From Anaerolineales bacterium (GTDB lineage Bacteria; Chloroflexota; Anaerolineae; Anaerolineales; UBA4823): DNA of 6,577 nucleotides. Position numbers and translations under genes: made by a program. Shown in pieces: positions 1 to 6,319 of this stretch (the stretch's first letter is position 1; every line of letters begins with the position of its first letter). The stretch is from NCBI GenBank assembly GCA_028687395.1, contig JAQUAE010000105.1, positions 1 through 6,577 of the forward strand, written 5' to 3'. The notes beneath the pieces were generated by a model. It saw nothing but the letters and a program-made list of their open reading frames with translations, was not told the DNA's origin and did not search any database.

Positions 1-621
1 GTGCTCAAGGTCGGCCAGGAAGTCCAGGTGAAGGTCATCAGCGTCGACCGGGAGCGCAAGCGCATTGGGCTTTCGATTCGCCAGACGCTGGACGACCCGT
101 GGATCAAGCACGTCGCGCACCTCAAGGAAGGCCAGTTGATCGTGGGGAAGATTACCCACCTGACCAAGTTCGGAGCCTTCGCCCGCCTGAGCGAGGAGCT
201 AGAGGGCTTGATCCACCTCTCCGAGCTGAGCGAACAGCGCATCAACCATCCCAAGGAAGTGGTCAAGGAAGGCGATGAGGTCACACTGCGCATCATCAAG
301 ATCGAGCCGGAGCGCCACCGGATTGGGTTGAGCCTGCGCCGTGTGGATTCGCCGGCCTACGCTGACCTGGACTGGAAGATGGCCCTGGCAGGCGAGGTGC
401 GCGAAGCTCACGAAGGCGAGGAAAAAGTCGAACCCGAAGCCCCTGCGGAAGCTGAAGCCGAGGCTAAAGTTGAAGCTGCAACTGAGGCTGTAGTGCTCCC
501 AGTCGAGGCGGGTCCTGCCGCTGAGGAACCGCCAGCGGAGGAAGGCGCTCCCGCCGAGGAACCGCCGGCTGAGGGTGAGGCCGACGCCGCTGCCAGGGAA
601 AGCTCCACCCAGGAATCCTGA
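1..621 (+). CDS. rpsA: S1-domain RNA-binding protein, C-terminal part (ribosomal protein S1-like), 5' partial
   Basis: The reading frame is open at the left edge. The GTG at position 1 is probably an internal valine, because the first residues (VLKVGQEVQVKVISVD) are the second half of an S1 OB-fold already in progress. Residues 1-28 finish that S1 repeat, ending in the usual RIGLSIR strand. Residues 42-114 form a complete second S1 repeat, with the GxVxxxxxFGAFxxL core, GLIHLSEL and RIGLSLR. Tandem S1 repeats bind single-stranded RNA; in ribosomal protein S1 they help load mRNA on the 30S subunit. Residues about 131-206 are a low-complexity Glu/Ala/Pro tail, probably disordered and strongly acidic. 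Several S1 repeats followed by an acidic tail fits bacterial S1-like proteins, but other S1-repeat proteins cannot be excluded without the N-terminus. The gene ends in TGA and is followed 39 nt later by a terminator, so it is transcribed separately from clpC. Confidence 0.8.
   Translation: MLKVGQEVQVKVISVDRERKRIGLSIRQTLDDPWIKHVAHLKEGQLIVGKITHLTKFGAFARLSEELEGLIHLSELSEQRINHPKEVVKEGDEVTLRIIKIEPERHRIGLSLRRVDSPAYADLDWKMALAGEVREAHEGEEKVEPEAPAEAEAEAKVEAATEAVVLPVEAGPAAEEPPAEEGAPAEEPPAEGEADAAARESSTQES
520..585 (+). repeat. 33-bp in-frame tandem duplication in the acidic tail of the S1-like protein
   Basis: Two adjacent 33-nt units (520-552 and 553-585) encode AEEPPAEEGAP and AEEPPAEGEAD. The first 20 or so bases of each unit are nearly identical and the rest has diverged. 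The period is a multiple of three, so the duplication lengthens the disordered tail by 11 residues without breaking the frame. This is a common way for low-complexity tails to grow. Confidence 0.65.
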
Positions 622-660
622 CCAACCACCTCGGGCGCCTCTAGCCATATCTGAACATTA

Positions 661-684
661 CCCGCCCAACGGGCGGGTTTTTGT
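661..684 (+). terminator. Intrinsic terminator of the S1-like gene
   Basis: A perfect 7-bp GC stem, CCCGCCC (661-667) with GGGCGGG (671-677), closes a 3-nt AAC loop. TTTTTGTT follows at once. This is a classical Rho-independent terminator 39 nt after the stop codon. On the opposite strand there is no T-tract, so it acts on + transcription only. Confidence 0.88.
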
Positions 685-697
685 TACCCGGCGCTCT

Positions 698-726
698 TTC
701 ACGCTCAACAGCGTAACTTCTATATT
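698..726 (+). promoter_or_regulatory. Candidate distal promoter for clpC
   Basis: TTCACG (698-703) lies 17 nt before TATATT (721-726), a fair match to a sigma-70-type -35/-10 pair. A short perfect inverted repeat, ACGCT (701-705) and AGCGT (710-714), overlaps the -35 and the spacer and could be an operator half-site pair, though 5-bp arms are weak evidence. No CtsR heptad repeat, CIRCE element or HspR-type repeat is visible. Use of this promoter would leave a leader of roughly 145 nt. Confidence 0.3.
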
Positions 727-778
727 TATTAGAGCTTGGCGGATGGGCTTTGCGAAGGCATATGGCGGGAGTAAACTC

Positions 779-787
779 TGGTAGAAT
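779..787 (+). promoter_or_regulatory. Candidate proximal extended -10 promoter for clpC
   Basis: TGGTAGAAT fits an extended -10 (TGn followed by TAGAAT at 782-787). There is no good -35 at the matching distance, which extended -10 promoters tolerate. Transcription would begin near 794, just before the hairpin at 803-818, giving a leader of about 84 nt. An overlapping alternative is TTGCGA (750-755), 16 nt, TAAACT (772-777). Which of these is used cannot be told from sequence. Confidence 0.4.
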
Positions 788-802
788 CCAATCGGATAAA
801 AA

Positions 803-818
803 GCCTCGTAATCGAGGC
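803..818 (+). promoter_or_regulatory. Small hairpin in the clpC leader
   Basis: GCCTCG (803-808) pairs perfectly with CGAGGC (813-818) around a TAAT loop. The CGAG of the 3' arm could instead pair with CTCG at 821-824 around a GCGA (GNRA-type) loop, so two short mutually exclusive folds are possible. No T-tract follows, so it is not a terminator. If the proximal promoter is used, the hairpin sits near the mRNA 5' end, where such stems often slow decay. A regulatory role is speculation. Confidence 0.4.
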
Positions 819-861
819 GACTCGCGTCTGCAAGCCGGATATGATTTTAGTGTTGTTCACG

Positions 862-870
862 AGCAGGAGG
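862..870 (+). promoter_or_regulatory. Strong ribosome binding site that sets the clpC TTG start
   Basis: AGCAGGAGG ends 7 nt before the TTG at 878, an optimal spacing. The next in-frame ATG (887) would be 16 nt away, too far. The Shine-Dalgarno therefore supports TTG as the initiation codon. Confidence 0.8.
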
Positions 871-877
871 TTTTACC

Positions 878-3373
878 TTGTCTGGGATGGAGCGTTTCAC
901 ACAACGGGCGCGCCGGGTGCTGAGCTTGGCTCACCAAGAAGCTGAACGCATGCGCCACAATTACATAGGTACAGAGCATCTTCTCCTGGGCCTGATCCAG
1001 GAGGAAGGCGGCGTTGCCGGGCGTGTTCTGCGTGAGCTGGGCCTGGAGCCCGAGCGAGTCCAGGAGATCGTGGAGCGGCTCGTTGGGGTGGGGCAATATC
1101 GCGGGGGCAAGCTGGACCTTTCGCCTGGCACGCAGCAGGTTCTGGAATACGCTGTGGATGAAGCCCGCCGGCTGGGCCACCATTATATCGGCACCGAGCA
1201 CTTGCTCCTGGGCCTGGTACGCCAAGGAGAAGGCATCGCGCTGGACGTGCTGCGCAAGATGGGTGTGACGCCGGAGCAAATCCGCCGTCAGACCAGGCGC
1301 GTTCTGCAGGAGAGCAGCTCGGTCACTGCCAATGCCAAGGTGAGCGAACAAAAATCCTCCAAGGGCGAGGCGCAGAAGAGCAAGACCCCCATGGTGGACC
1401 AACTGGCCACCGACCTGACTGGTCTGGCCGAAGAAGGCAAGCTGGATCCGGTGATCGGCCGCCAGATGGAGATCGAGCGGGTCATCCAAATCCTGGCGCG
1501 GCGCACCAAGAACAATCCTGCACTGATCGGCGAGCCCGGTGTGGGCAAGACCGCCATCGTAGAAGGCTTGGCGCAACGCATTATCGAAGGAGAAGTACCC
1601 GCCCCGCTGCTGGGTAAGCGCGTGTTACAACTGGATGTCGGCTCGCTGGTCGCCGGCACAATGTACCGCGGCCAGTTCGAAGAGCGCCTCAAGCGGGTGA
1701 TCGATGAGTTGAAAGCCTCCGGGGCGATTTTGTTCATCGACGAGGTGCACATGCTGGTGGGGGCTGGCGCGGCGGGTTCCTCGGTGGACGCCGCTAATAT
1801 CTTGAAGCCCGCCCTTTCGCGCGGCGAGCTGCAGGTGATCGGGGCGACCACCCTGGACGAATACCGTAAGCACATCGAAAGCGACGCAGCCCTGGAACGC
1901 CGTTTTCAGCCCGTGACGGTGGAAGAACCCACCGTCGAGGAGACCATCGAAATCCTACGCGGCATCCGCAGCGCCTACGAAGAGCACCATCGCTTGAGCA
2001 TCTCCGACGAAGCGCTGGACGCCGCAGTGCGCCTCTCGGCGCGTTACGTCACCGAGCGTTTCCTGCCCGATAAAGCCATCGACTTGATCGACGAATCCTC
2101 CTCGCGGGTGCGCATGTACAAGAGCCCCGCTGCTAAGACCACCAAGGAGCTGATGGACCAGTTGCGCGAGGCGCGCCAGAATCACGCCCTGGCGCTGGAG
2201 GATAGCCGTTACGACGACGCCCAGGGAATGCTCGAGAGCCTGCAGAACCTGGAGCGCCAGCTCGAGCGCATGCGCTCCGGCTGGGATCGCTCCAGCAGCC
2301 CGGTAGTCTCTGCGCAGGATATCGCTGAAGTAGTCTCCATGTGGACTGGGGTGCCTGTGATGCAGATTGCCCAGGAGGAATCCGAGCGCCTGCTGCATAT
2401 GGAAGAGGAACTTCGCAAGCGCATCATTGGCCAGGAAGAGGCTATCGAGTCGATCTCCAAGGCCGTGCGCCGCGCCCGAGCCGGGTTGAAGGACCCTCGC
2501 CGGCCGATTGGCTCGTTCATCTTCCTCGGACCGACCGGCGTGGGGAAAACCGAGTTGACCAAGGCATTGGCGCACTTCATGTTCGGCAGCGAAGAGGCCT
2601 TGATCCAGTTGGACATGTCGGAGTTCATGGAGCGCCACACCGTCAGCCGGTTGGTGGGAGCGCCTCCGGGGTATGTGGGCTACGAGGAGGCCGGCCAGCT
2701 TACCGAGGCCTTGCGCCGCCGGCCGTATTCGATCGTTGTCTTCGATGAGGTCGAGAAAGCGCACCCGGAAGCGCACAACATGCTGCTGCAGATCATGGAG
2801 GAAGGCCACCTCTCGGACGCACGCGGCCACAAAGTGGATTTCCGCAACGCCATCATCATTATGACCTCCAACGTGGGCGCCGAGATGATCAAGCGCCAAA
2901 CCAGCCTGGGTTTCGCTTTGAAACGCGACGAGGAGCTGGAGGAGCGCATGGCGTATGACGAGATGCGCAAGAAATTGATGGACGCCCTCAGGCGGGTCTT
3001 TCGCCCCGAGTTCATCAACCGGGTCGACTCGGTGATCGTCTTCCGCTCGCTGAGCAAGGAAGACATTCGCCAGATTGTGGACCTGGAAATCGCCAAGGTG
3101 GCCGGACGCCTGGAGGAGCATGAGATCGTCTTGAGCGCCACGCCGGCAGCGGTCGAATTGCTCACCGAGCTGGGCTTCGACCCCGAGATGGGCGCCAGGC
3201 CGTTGCGCCGCGTCATCCAGAACAAGGTCGAAGACACCCTCTCTGACGCACTGCTAGCGGGGGGTTTCGAGGACGGCGATACTATCTTGGTGGACGTGGA
3301 GGAGGGCGAGATCAAGTTGCGCCGGGTGAGCGAAGAACATGCCCCGCCCACCGAAGAAATGGCGGCAGCTTAG
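878..3373 (+). CDS. clpC: ClpC, AAA+ ATP-dependent unfoldase of the Clp protease
   Basis: This 831-residue protein is full length for ClpC. Its hexamer unfolds proteins with ATP and threads them into ClpP in the cytoplasm. Two Clp-N repeats occupy about residues 4-145; each carries a YIGTEHLLLGL motif (29-39, 103-113). A charged Ser/Lys linker (about 146-170) follows. The first AAA+ module has Walker A GEPGVGKT (218-225), Walker B ILFIDEV (284-290) and the ERRF arginine region (340-343). A short coiled middle domain (about 415-470) is of ClpC rather than ClpB length. The second module has Walker A GPTGVGKT (551-558), Walker B VVFDEVEKAH (620-629) and FRPEFINR (708-715). LGF at 677-679 matches the tripeptide of the ClpP-docking loop, so it should be a protease partner, not a disaggregase. 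The C-terminal D2-small domain is intact (GFDPEMGARPLRR). The start is TTG, chosen by the Shine-Dalgarno. No ctsR, mcsA or mcsB lies upstream. Confidence 0.97.
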   Translation: MSGMERFTQRARRVLSLAHQEAERMRHNYIGTEHLLLGLIQEEGGVAGRVLRELGLEPERVQEIVERLVGVGQYRGGKLDLSPGTQQVLEYAVDEARRLGHHYIGTEHLLLGLVRQGEGIALDVLRKMGVTPEQIRRQTRRVLQESSSVTANAKVSEQKSSKGEAQKSKTPMVDQLATDLTGLAEEGKLDPVIGRQMEIERVIQILARRTKNNPALIGEPGVGKTAIVEGLAQRIIEGEVPAPLLGKRVLQLDVGSLVAGTMYRGQFEERLKRVIDELKASGAILFIDEVHMLVGAGAAGSSVDAANILKPALSRGELQVIGATTLDEYRKHIESDAALERRFQPVTVEEPTVEETIEILRGIRSAYEEHHRLSISDEALDAAVRLSARYVTERFLPDKAIDLIDESSSRVRMYKSPAAKTTKELMDQLREARQNHALALEDSRYDDAQGMLESLQNLERQLERMRSGWDRSSSPVVSAQDIAEVVSMWTGVPVMQIAQEESERLLHMEEELRKRIIGQEEAIESISKAVRRARAGLKDPRRPIGSFIFLGPTGVGKTELTKALAHFMFGSEEALIQLDMSEFMERHTVSRLVGAPPGYVGYEEAGQLTEALRRRPYSIVVFDEVEKAHPEAHNMLLQIMEEGHLSDARGHKVDFRNAIIIMTSNVGAEMIKRQTSLGFALKRDEELEERMAYDEMRKKLMDALRRVFRPEFINRVDSVIVFRSLSKEDIRQIVDLEIAKVAGRLEEHEIVLSATPAAVELLTELGFDPEMGARPLRRVIQNKVEDTLSDALLAGGFEDGDTILVDVEEGEIKLRRVSEEHAPPTEEMAAA

Positions 3374-3393
3374 CACAGCCATCCCACAATACC

Positions 3394-3428
3394 AACGGCG
3401 CACGCCAGCAGTGCGCCGTTTTATTTTT
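3394..3428 (+). terminator. Intrinsic terminator of clpC
   Basis: A perfect 10-bp stem, AACGGCGCAC (3394-3403) with GTGCGCCGTT (3411-3420), encloses a 7-nt loop, and TTATTTTT (3421-3428) follows. It begins 20 nt after the clpC stop and ends only 23 nt before the radA ATG. It should strongly reduce read-through, so radA needs its own promoter. Confidence 0.93.
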
Positions 3429-3439
3429 CGCTGAGCGGC

Positions 3440-3445
3440 TATAAT
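3440..3445 (+). promoter_or_regulatory. -10 element of radA, placed for a leaderless mRNA
   Basis: A perfect TATAAT is followed by exactly 6 nt (ACTGGC) and then the radA ATG. Transcription normally starts 6-8 nt after the -10, so the first transcribed base should be at or beside the A of the start codon. No good -35 is present; the position falls in the 3' arm and T-tract of the clpC terminator (for example TTTTAT, 3419-3424, at a short 15-nt spacing). Confidence 0.7.
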
Positions 3446-3451
3446 ACTGGC

Positions 3452-4876
3452 ATGCCCAAATTACGCACCCAGTACATCTGCCAGCAATGTGGAAAGACCT
3501 CGCCGCGCGAGATGGGGCGCTGCCCGCAGTGCGGCGCCTGGAACAGCATGGTTGAGGAGGTGGTCGCCCAACCGGCGGCCAATGCGGTGCGTAGGGGAGT
3601 AGGCCTGGGGCGCCGTTCGTCGCCGCTGCGCCTGGGAGAGGTAGCCGAAGACCTGGAAGAACGCGTCACCTTGCCCATCGGCGAGTTTGCCCGCGTCCTG
3701 GGAGGAGGGGTGGTGCCGGGGTCGATCGTCCTGGTCGGCGGCGACCCAGGCATTGGCAAGAGCACCCTCCTGTTGCAAGTCGCCCTGGAGATGGGGCGCC
3801 AGTTTCCCGTCTTGTATGTTTCCGGCGAGGAATCGGAGCGGCAGATCAAGATGCGCGCCGTGCGCCTGTTGGGCGATGGCAGCGGCTCGCGCAGCAAGGG
3901 GCGGGAGGCCAACCGCCTTCCCGAAGCCCTCTACCTGGTGACCGAGACCCGCCTGGAGGTGATTCTGGAACACGTCGCCGAAGTGAAGCCGCGCTTGCTG
4001 GTGGTCGATTCGATCCAGACCACCTACCTCGCCGAACTGGAATCCTCGGCCGGGTCGGTCTCCCAGGTGCGCGAGTGCGCTTCGCGCCTGCGCGAGCTGG
4101 CCAAGACCTCCGGTGTGGCTGTCTTCTTGATTGGGCACGTCACCAAGGAGGGGGTGATCGCCGGGCCGCGCGTGCTGGAGCACATCGTCGACACCGTGCT
4201 CTACCTGGAGGGGGACCGTTTCCAGTCGTATCGCTTGCTGCGCTCGGTGAAGAACCGTTTTGGGGCGACTTCGGAGGTGGGCGTTTTCGAGATGGGCGAG
4301 CGCGGCATGGTGGAGGTGCCCAACCCCTCTGAAGCCTTCCTGGCGGAACGCATGGTCAACGCTCCAGGCTCCACGATTGCGGTCACCATGGAGGGCACGC
4401 GGCCGCTGCTGGTGGAGGTACAGGGCTTGACCAGCCCCACGCCCTTCGGCAACCCGCGGCGCACTGCCAATGGCGTGGATTTCAACCGCCTGCTGTTGAT
4501 TGTGGCGGTGCTCACCCGCCGGGTGGGGCTGTCCTTAGGCGAACAGGATGTGTTCGTGAACGTGGTTGGGGGCCTGACCATCGACGAGCCTGCCGCCGAC
4601 CTGGCCCTGGCAGCCGCCATAGCCTCCTCGGCGCGCAACCTGGCTGTGCGCGCCGATAGCGTCCTGATCGGGGAGGTGGGGCTATCCGGCGAGCTGCGCA
4701 TGGTCCCCCAGATGCACGCTCGCCTGCGCGAGGCAGCCAACCTGGGGTTCAAAACAGCCATCATCCCGCGCCGCTTGCATAAGGGGGAATCCTATCCGGA
4801 GGGGATCCAGGTGGTCGAGGTGCGTTCGCTGCAACAAGCTCTGGAAGGTGCCCTGCTGGTAGCCCAGCGGGGTTAA
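3452..4876 (+). CDS. radA: RadA (Sms), DNA repair and recombination ATPase
   Basis: RadA is a hexameric DnaB-like, RecA-fold ATPase that drives branch migration and helps process recombination intermediates with RecA. At 474 residues it is slightly longer than usual (about 455-460). An N-terminal zinc finger has C10, C13, C24 and C27 (CX2C-X10-CX2C). The RecA-like core has Walker A GGDPGIGKST (96-105), the SGEES segment (124-128), Walker B LLVVDSIQT (182-190), GSVSQVRE (201-208) and the RadA signature KNRFG (267-271). A Lon-protease-like C-terminal domain covers about 300-474 (TSPTPFGNPRRTANG, then GEVGLSGELR). All key motifs are intact. A Gly/Ser/Arg-rich stretch at about 141-155 seems to add about a dozen residues. 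The ATG at 3452 fits the normal RadA N-terminus, and no Shine-Dalgarno precedes it. It follows clpC as in Bacillus, but with a terminator between them and no disA downstream. Confidence 0.97.
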   Translation: MPKLRTQYICQQCGKTSPREMGRCPQCGAWNSMVEEVVAQPAANAVRRGVGLGRRSSPLRLGEVAEDLEERVTLPIGEFARVLGGGVVPGSIVLVGGDPGIGKSTLLLQVALEMGRQFPVLYVSGEESERQIKMRAVRLLGDGSGSRSKGREANRLPEALYLVTETRLEVILEHVAEVKPRLLVVDSIQTTYLAELESSAGSVSQVRECASRLRELAKTSGVAVFLIGHVTKEGVIAGPRVLEHIVDTVLYLEGDRFQSYRLLRSVKNRFGATSEVGVFEMGERGMVEVPNPSEAFLAERMVNAPGSTIAVTMEGTRPLLVEVQGLTSPTPFGNPRRTANGVDFNRLLLIVAVLTRRVGLSLGEQDVFVNVVGGLTIDEPAADLALAAAIASSARNLAVRADSVLIGEVGLSGELRMVPQMHARLREAANLGFKTAIIPRRLHKGESYPEGIQVVEVRSLQQALEGALLVAQRG

Positions 4877-4913
4877 AACCTCGATTTTCTCTAGAAATCT
4901 CCATAAACTTACA

Positions 4914-4942
4914 TTGACGCTCGCGCCCATTTGCTGATAAAT
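4914..4942 (+). promoter_or_regulatory. Promoter of the PucC-family transporter gene
   Basis: TTGACG (4914-4919) is one base from the -35 consensus. ATAAAT (4937-4942, 17-nt spacing) or GATAAA (4936-4941, 16-nt spacing) serves as -10. It is the best two-element promoter in the window. Transcription would start near 4948-4950, giving a leader of about 46 nt that opens with the hairpin at 4948-4964. Confidence 0.6.
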
Positions 4943-4947
4943 TTGGT

Positions 4948-4964
4948 CAGCCCGCTCCGGGCTG
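4948..4964 (+). promoter_or_regulatory. GC-rich hairpin at the predicted 5' end of the transporter mRNA
   Basis: CAGCCCG (4948-4954) pairs perfectly with CGGGCTG (4958-4964) around a CTC loop. No T-tract follows, so it is not a terminator for radA. CCCGC (4951-4955) can alternatively pair with GCGGG (4970-4974). Neither fold covers the Shine-Dalgarno at 4985-4990. The likeliest effect, if any, is 5'-end mRNA stability. Confidence 0.5.
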
Positions 4965-4984
4965 GCGAGGCGGGAATCACCTTT

Positions 4985-4990
4985 GGGAGG
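4985..4990 (+). promoter_or_regulatory. Ribosome binding site of the transporter gene
   Basis: GGGAGG lies 4 nt before the ATG at 4995. An in-frame TTG at 4983 overlaps this Shine-Dalgarno and has no better one upstream, so ATG 4995 is the more likely start. The choice changes the N-terminus by only four residues. Confidence 0.75.
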
Positions 4991-4994
4991 CCAG

Positions 4995-6299
4995 ATGCTC
5001 CTCAAGCGCATTCAATTGGGCATGATTCACGTTGCTGTGGCGATGACGCTGGTGCCGATCAACAGCACGCTCAACCGTGTGATGATCAAGGAGCTGGCCA
5101 TCTCAGCCACGCTGGTGGCCGTCCTGGCTTCCTTGCCATATCTATTCTCGCCGGTGCAGGTGGTGATCGGTTCGTTTTCGGACCGCCACCCGCTTTTTGG
5201 CCTACGCCGCACGCCGTACATCGTCTTGGGGCTGTTGTTGTGCGTCTTCGGAGTGGTTGTCTCCCCTCAAACCGCCTTCCTGCTCTCCAGCGACCTGGTG
5301 AAGGGCATCGGTCTCGGCCTGCTCACCTTTGGGGCGTGGGGTATGGGCTTCAACTTCGCAACGGTTTCCTACCTGTCCCTGGCTTCCGAGCTCTCGGGCG
5401 AGCAGGGGCGCGGGAGAACGGTCGCCATCATGTGGTTCATGATGATTGCCAGCATCATCTTCACGGCGATTAGCTTGAGCTACTTGGTGGATCCTTATAC
5501 CCCTGAAGCGCTGTCGCGCTCATTCTGGATGATCGGCCTGGCTGCACTGGTGCTGGGCGTGGTGGGGCTGGTGGGGCTCGAGAAGCGCCACGCCGAGGGG
5601 GGTGAGAGCTCCGCTGAGGACCAATCCTGGGGGAACCTGCTGCGCGTCATCCTGGGTAACCGCCAGGCGACGCTGTTCTTCTGGTACTTGACCATCCTCC
5701 TGGCGGCGATACTGGGCCAGGATATCCTGCTCGAGCCGTTTGGAGGTGAGGCCTTCGGCATGTCGGTCAAGTCGACCACCCGCATCACCGCCGTGTGGGG
5801 CAGTTGCGTCCTCTTGGCCCTGCTGGTCGCTGGCTTCCTGGAAGGGCGGGTGAGCAAACGCGGCGTGGCCAGAGTCGGGGCGTGGAGCGCTTTAGCCGGG
5901 TTTATAATCATCGCGGGTAGCGGAGTGTTGGCCAGCCTGAACGCTTTTTACCTGGGCCTGGTGCTCTTGGGGGTGGGCACCGGCCTGGCCACCGTCTCCA
6001 ACCTGTCCTTGATGCTGGACATGACCACACCCAGCCAGGTCGGCCTTTACATTGGGGCGTGGGGCATGTCGAACGCCGTCTCGCGCTTGTTGGGCGCGGT
6101 GCTGGGCGGCGTCGTCAGAGATCTGATCACCGAAGTGGCTCGCAACCCCGTGAGCGGGTACATTGTGGTGTTCGCCATCGAAGCCGGGTTGATCGCGGCC
6201 TCCTTGTACTTGCTTGGGCGCATCGATGTGCGTGCCTTCCAGCACCAGGCGAACCAGGCCGGACTGTTCGAGAGAGCAGCGCTGGCCAGTGATGTATGA
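4995..6299 (+). CDS. PucC/BCD-family major facilitator superfamily membrane protein
   Basis: This is a 434-residue inner-membrane protein with about 12 hydrophobic helices in two six-helix halves; a polar loop (about 197-213) separates them. It has the hallmarks of the PucC (LhaA, bacteriochlorophyll delivery) branch of the MFS. These include TLNRVMIKEL (25-34), GSFSDRHPLFGLRRTPYI (59-76) at the MFS motif-A loop, GRGRTVAIMWFMM (138-150), LLEPFGGEAFGMSV (245-258) and GLYIGAWGMSNAVSR (350-364). Characterised members act in assembly of light-harvesting complexes or delivery of bacteriochlorophyll, while many homologues in other genomes have no known substrate. No bch, puf, puh or puc gene is visible here, so the substrate is unknown and I give no gene symbol. 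The gene has its own promoter, 118 nt after radA, and no clear terminator follows. A bacteriochlorophyll role would depend on the host being phototrophic. Confidence 0.88.
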   Translation: MLLKRIQLGMIHVAVAMTLVPINSTLNRVMIKELAISATLVAVLASLPYLFSPVQVVIGSFSDRHPLFGLRRTPYIVLGLLLCVFGVVVSPQTAFLLSSDLVKGIGLGLLTFGAWGMGFNFATVSYLSLASELSGEQGRGRTVAIMWFMMIASIIFTAISLSYLVDPYTPEALSRSFWMIGLAALVLGVVGLVGLEKRHAEGGESSAEDQSWGNLLRVILGNRQATLFFWYLTILLAAILGQDILLEPFGGEAFGMSVKSTTRITAVWGSCVLLALLVAGFLEGRVSKRGVARVGAWSALAGFIIIAGSGVLASLNAFYLGLVLLGVGTGLATVSNLSLMLDMTTPSQVGLYIGAWGMSNAVSRLLGAVLGGVVRDLITEVARNPVSGYIVVFAIEAGLIAASLYLLGRIDVRAFQHQANQAGLFERAALASDV

Positions 6300-6319
6300 T
6301 GCGTGCCCTCATTAAGTAA

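Noticed and set aside
575..784. Open frame of 69 codons overlapping the end of the S1-like gene
   Set aside because: It starts inside the S1-like gene, runs through its intrinsic terminator, has no ribosome binding site and no family resemblance.
1955..3121. Long antisense open frame (388 codons) opposite clpC, with others at 857-1576 and 3461-4183
   Set aside because: These lie wholly opposite strongly supported clpC and radA. The translations are His/Leu/Arg-rich shadow sequence with no recognisable domain, as expected in GC-rich coding DNA.
4883..4899. GATTT/AAATC inverted repeat just after radA as a terminator
   Set aside because: The stem is 5 bp and AT-rich, with no T-tract after it, so it is too weak to call.
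4986..5001. Possible hairpin (GGAG with CTCC) hiding the transporter ribosome binding site and ATG
   Set aside because: Only 4 bp with an 8-nt loop, and the 3' arm is coding sequence; expected by chance.
4931..5473. Open frame of 180 codons overlapping the transporter start
   Set aside because: It is an out-of-frame shadow of the PucC-family gene, which has clear motifs in its own frame.
6296..6319. Tiny open frame (ATG ATG ... TAA) overlapping the transporter stop codon
   Set aside because: It encodes only seven or eight residues with no Shine-Dalgarno; the ATGA overlap is likely chance.
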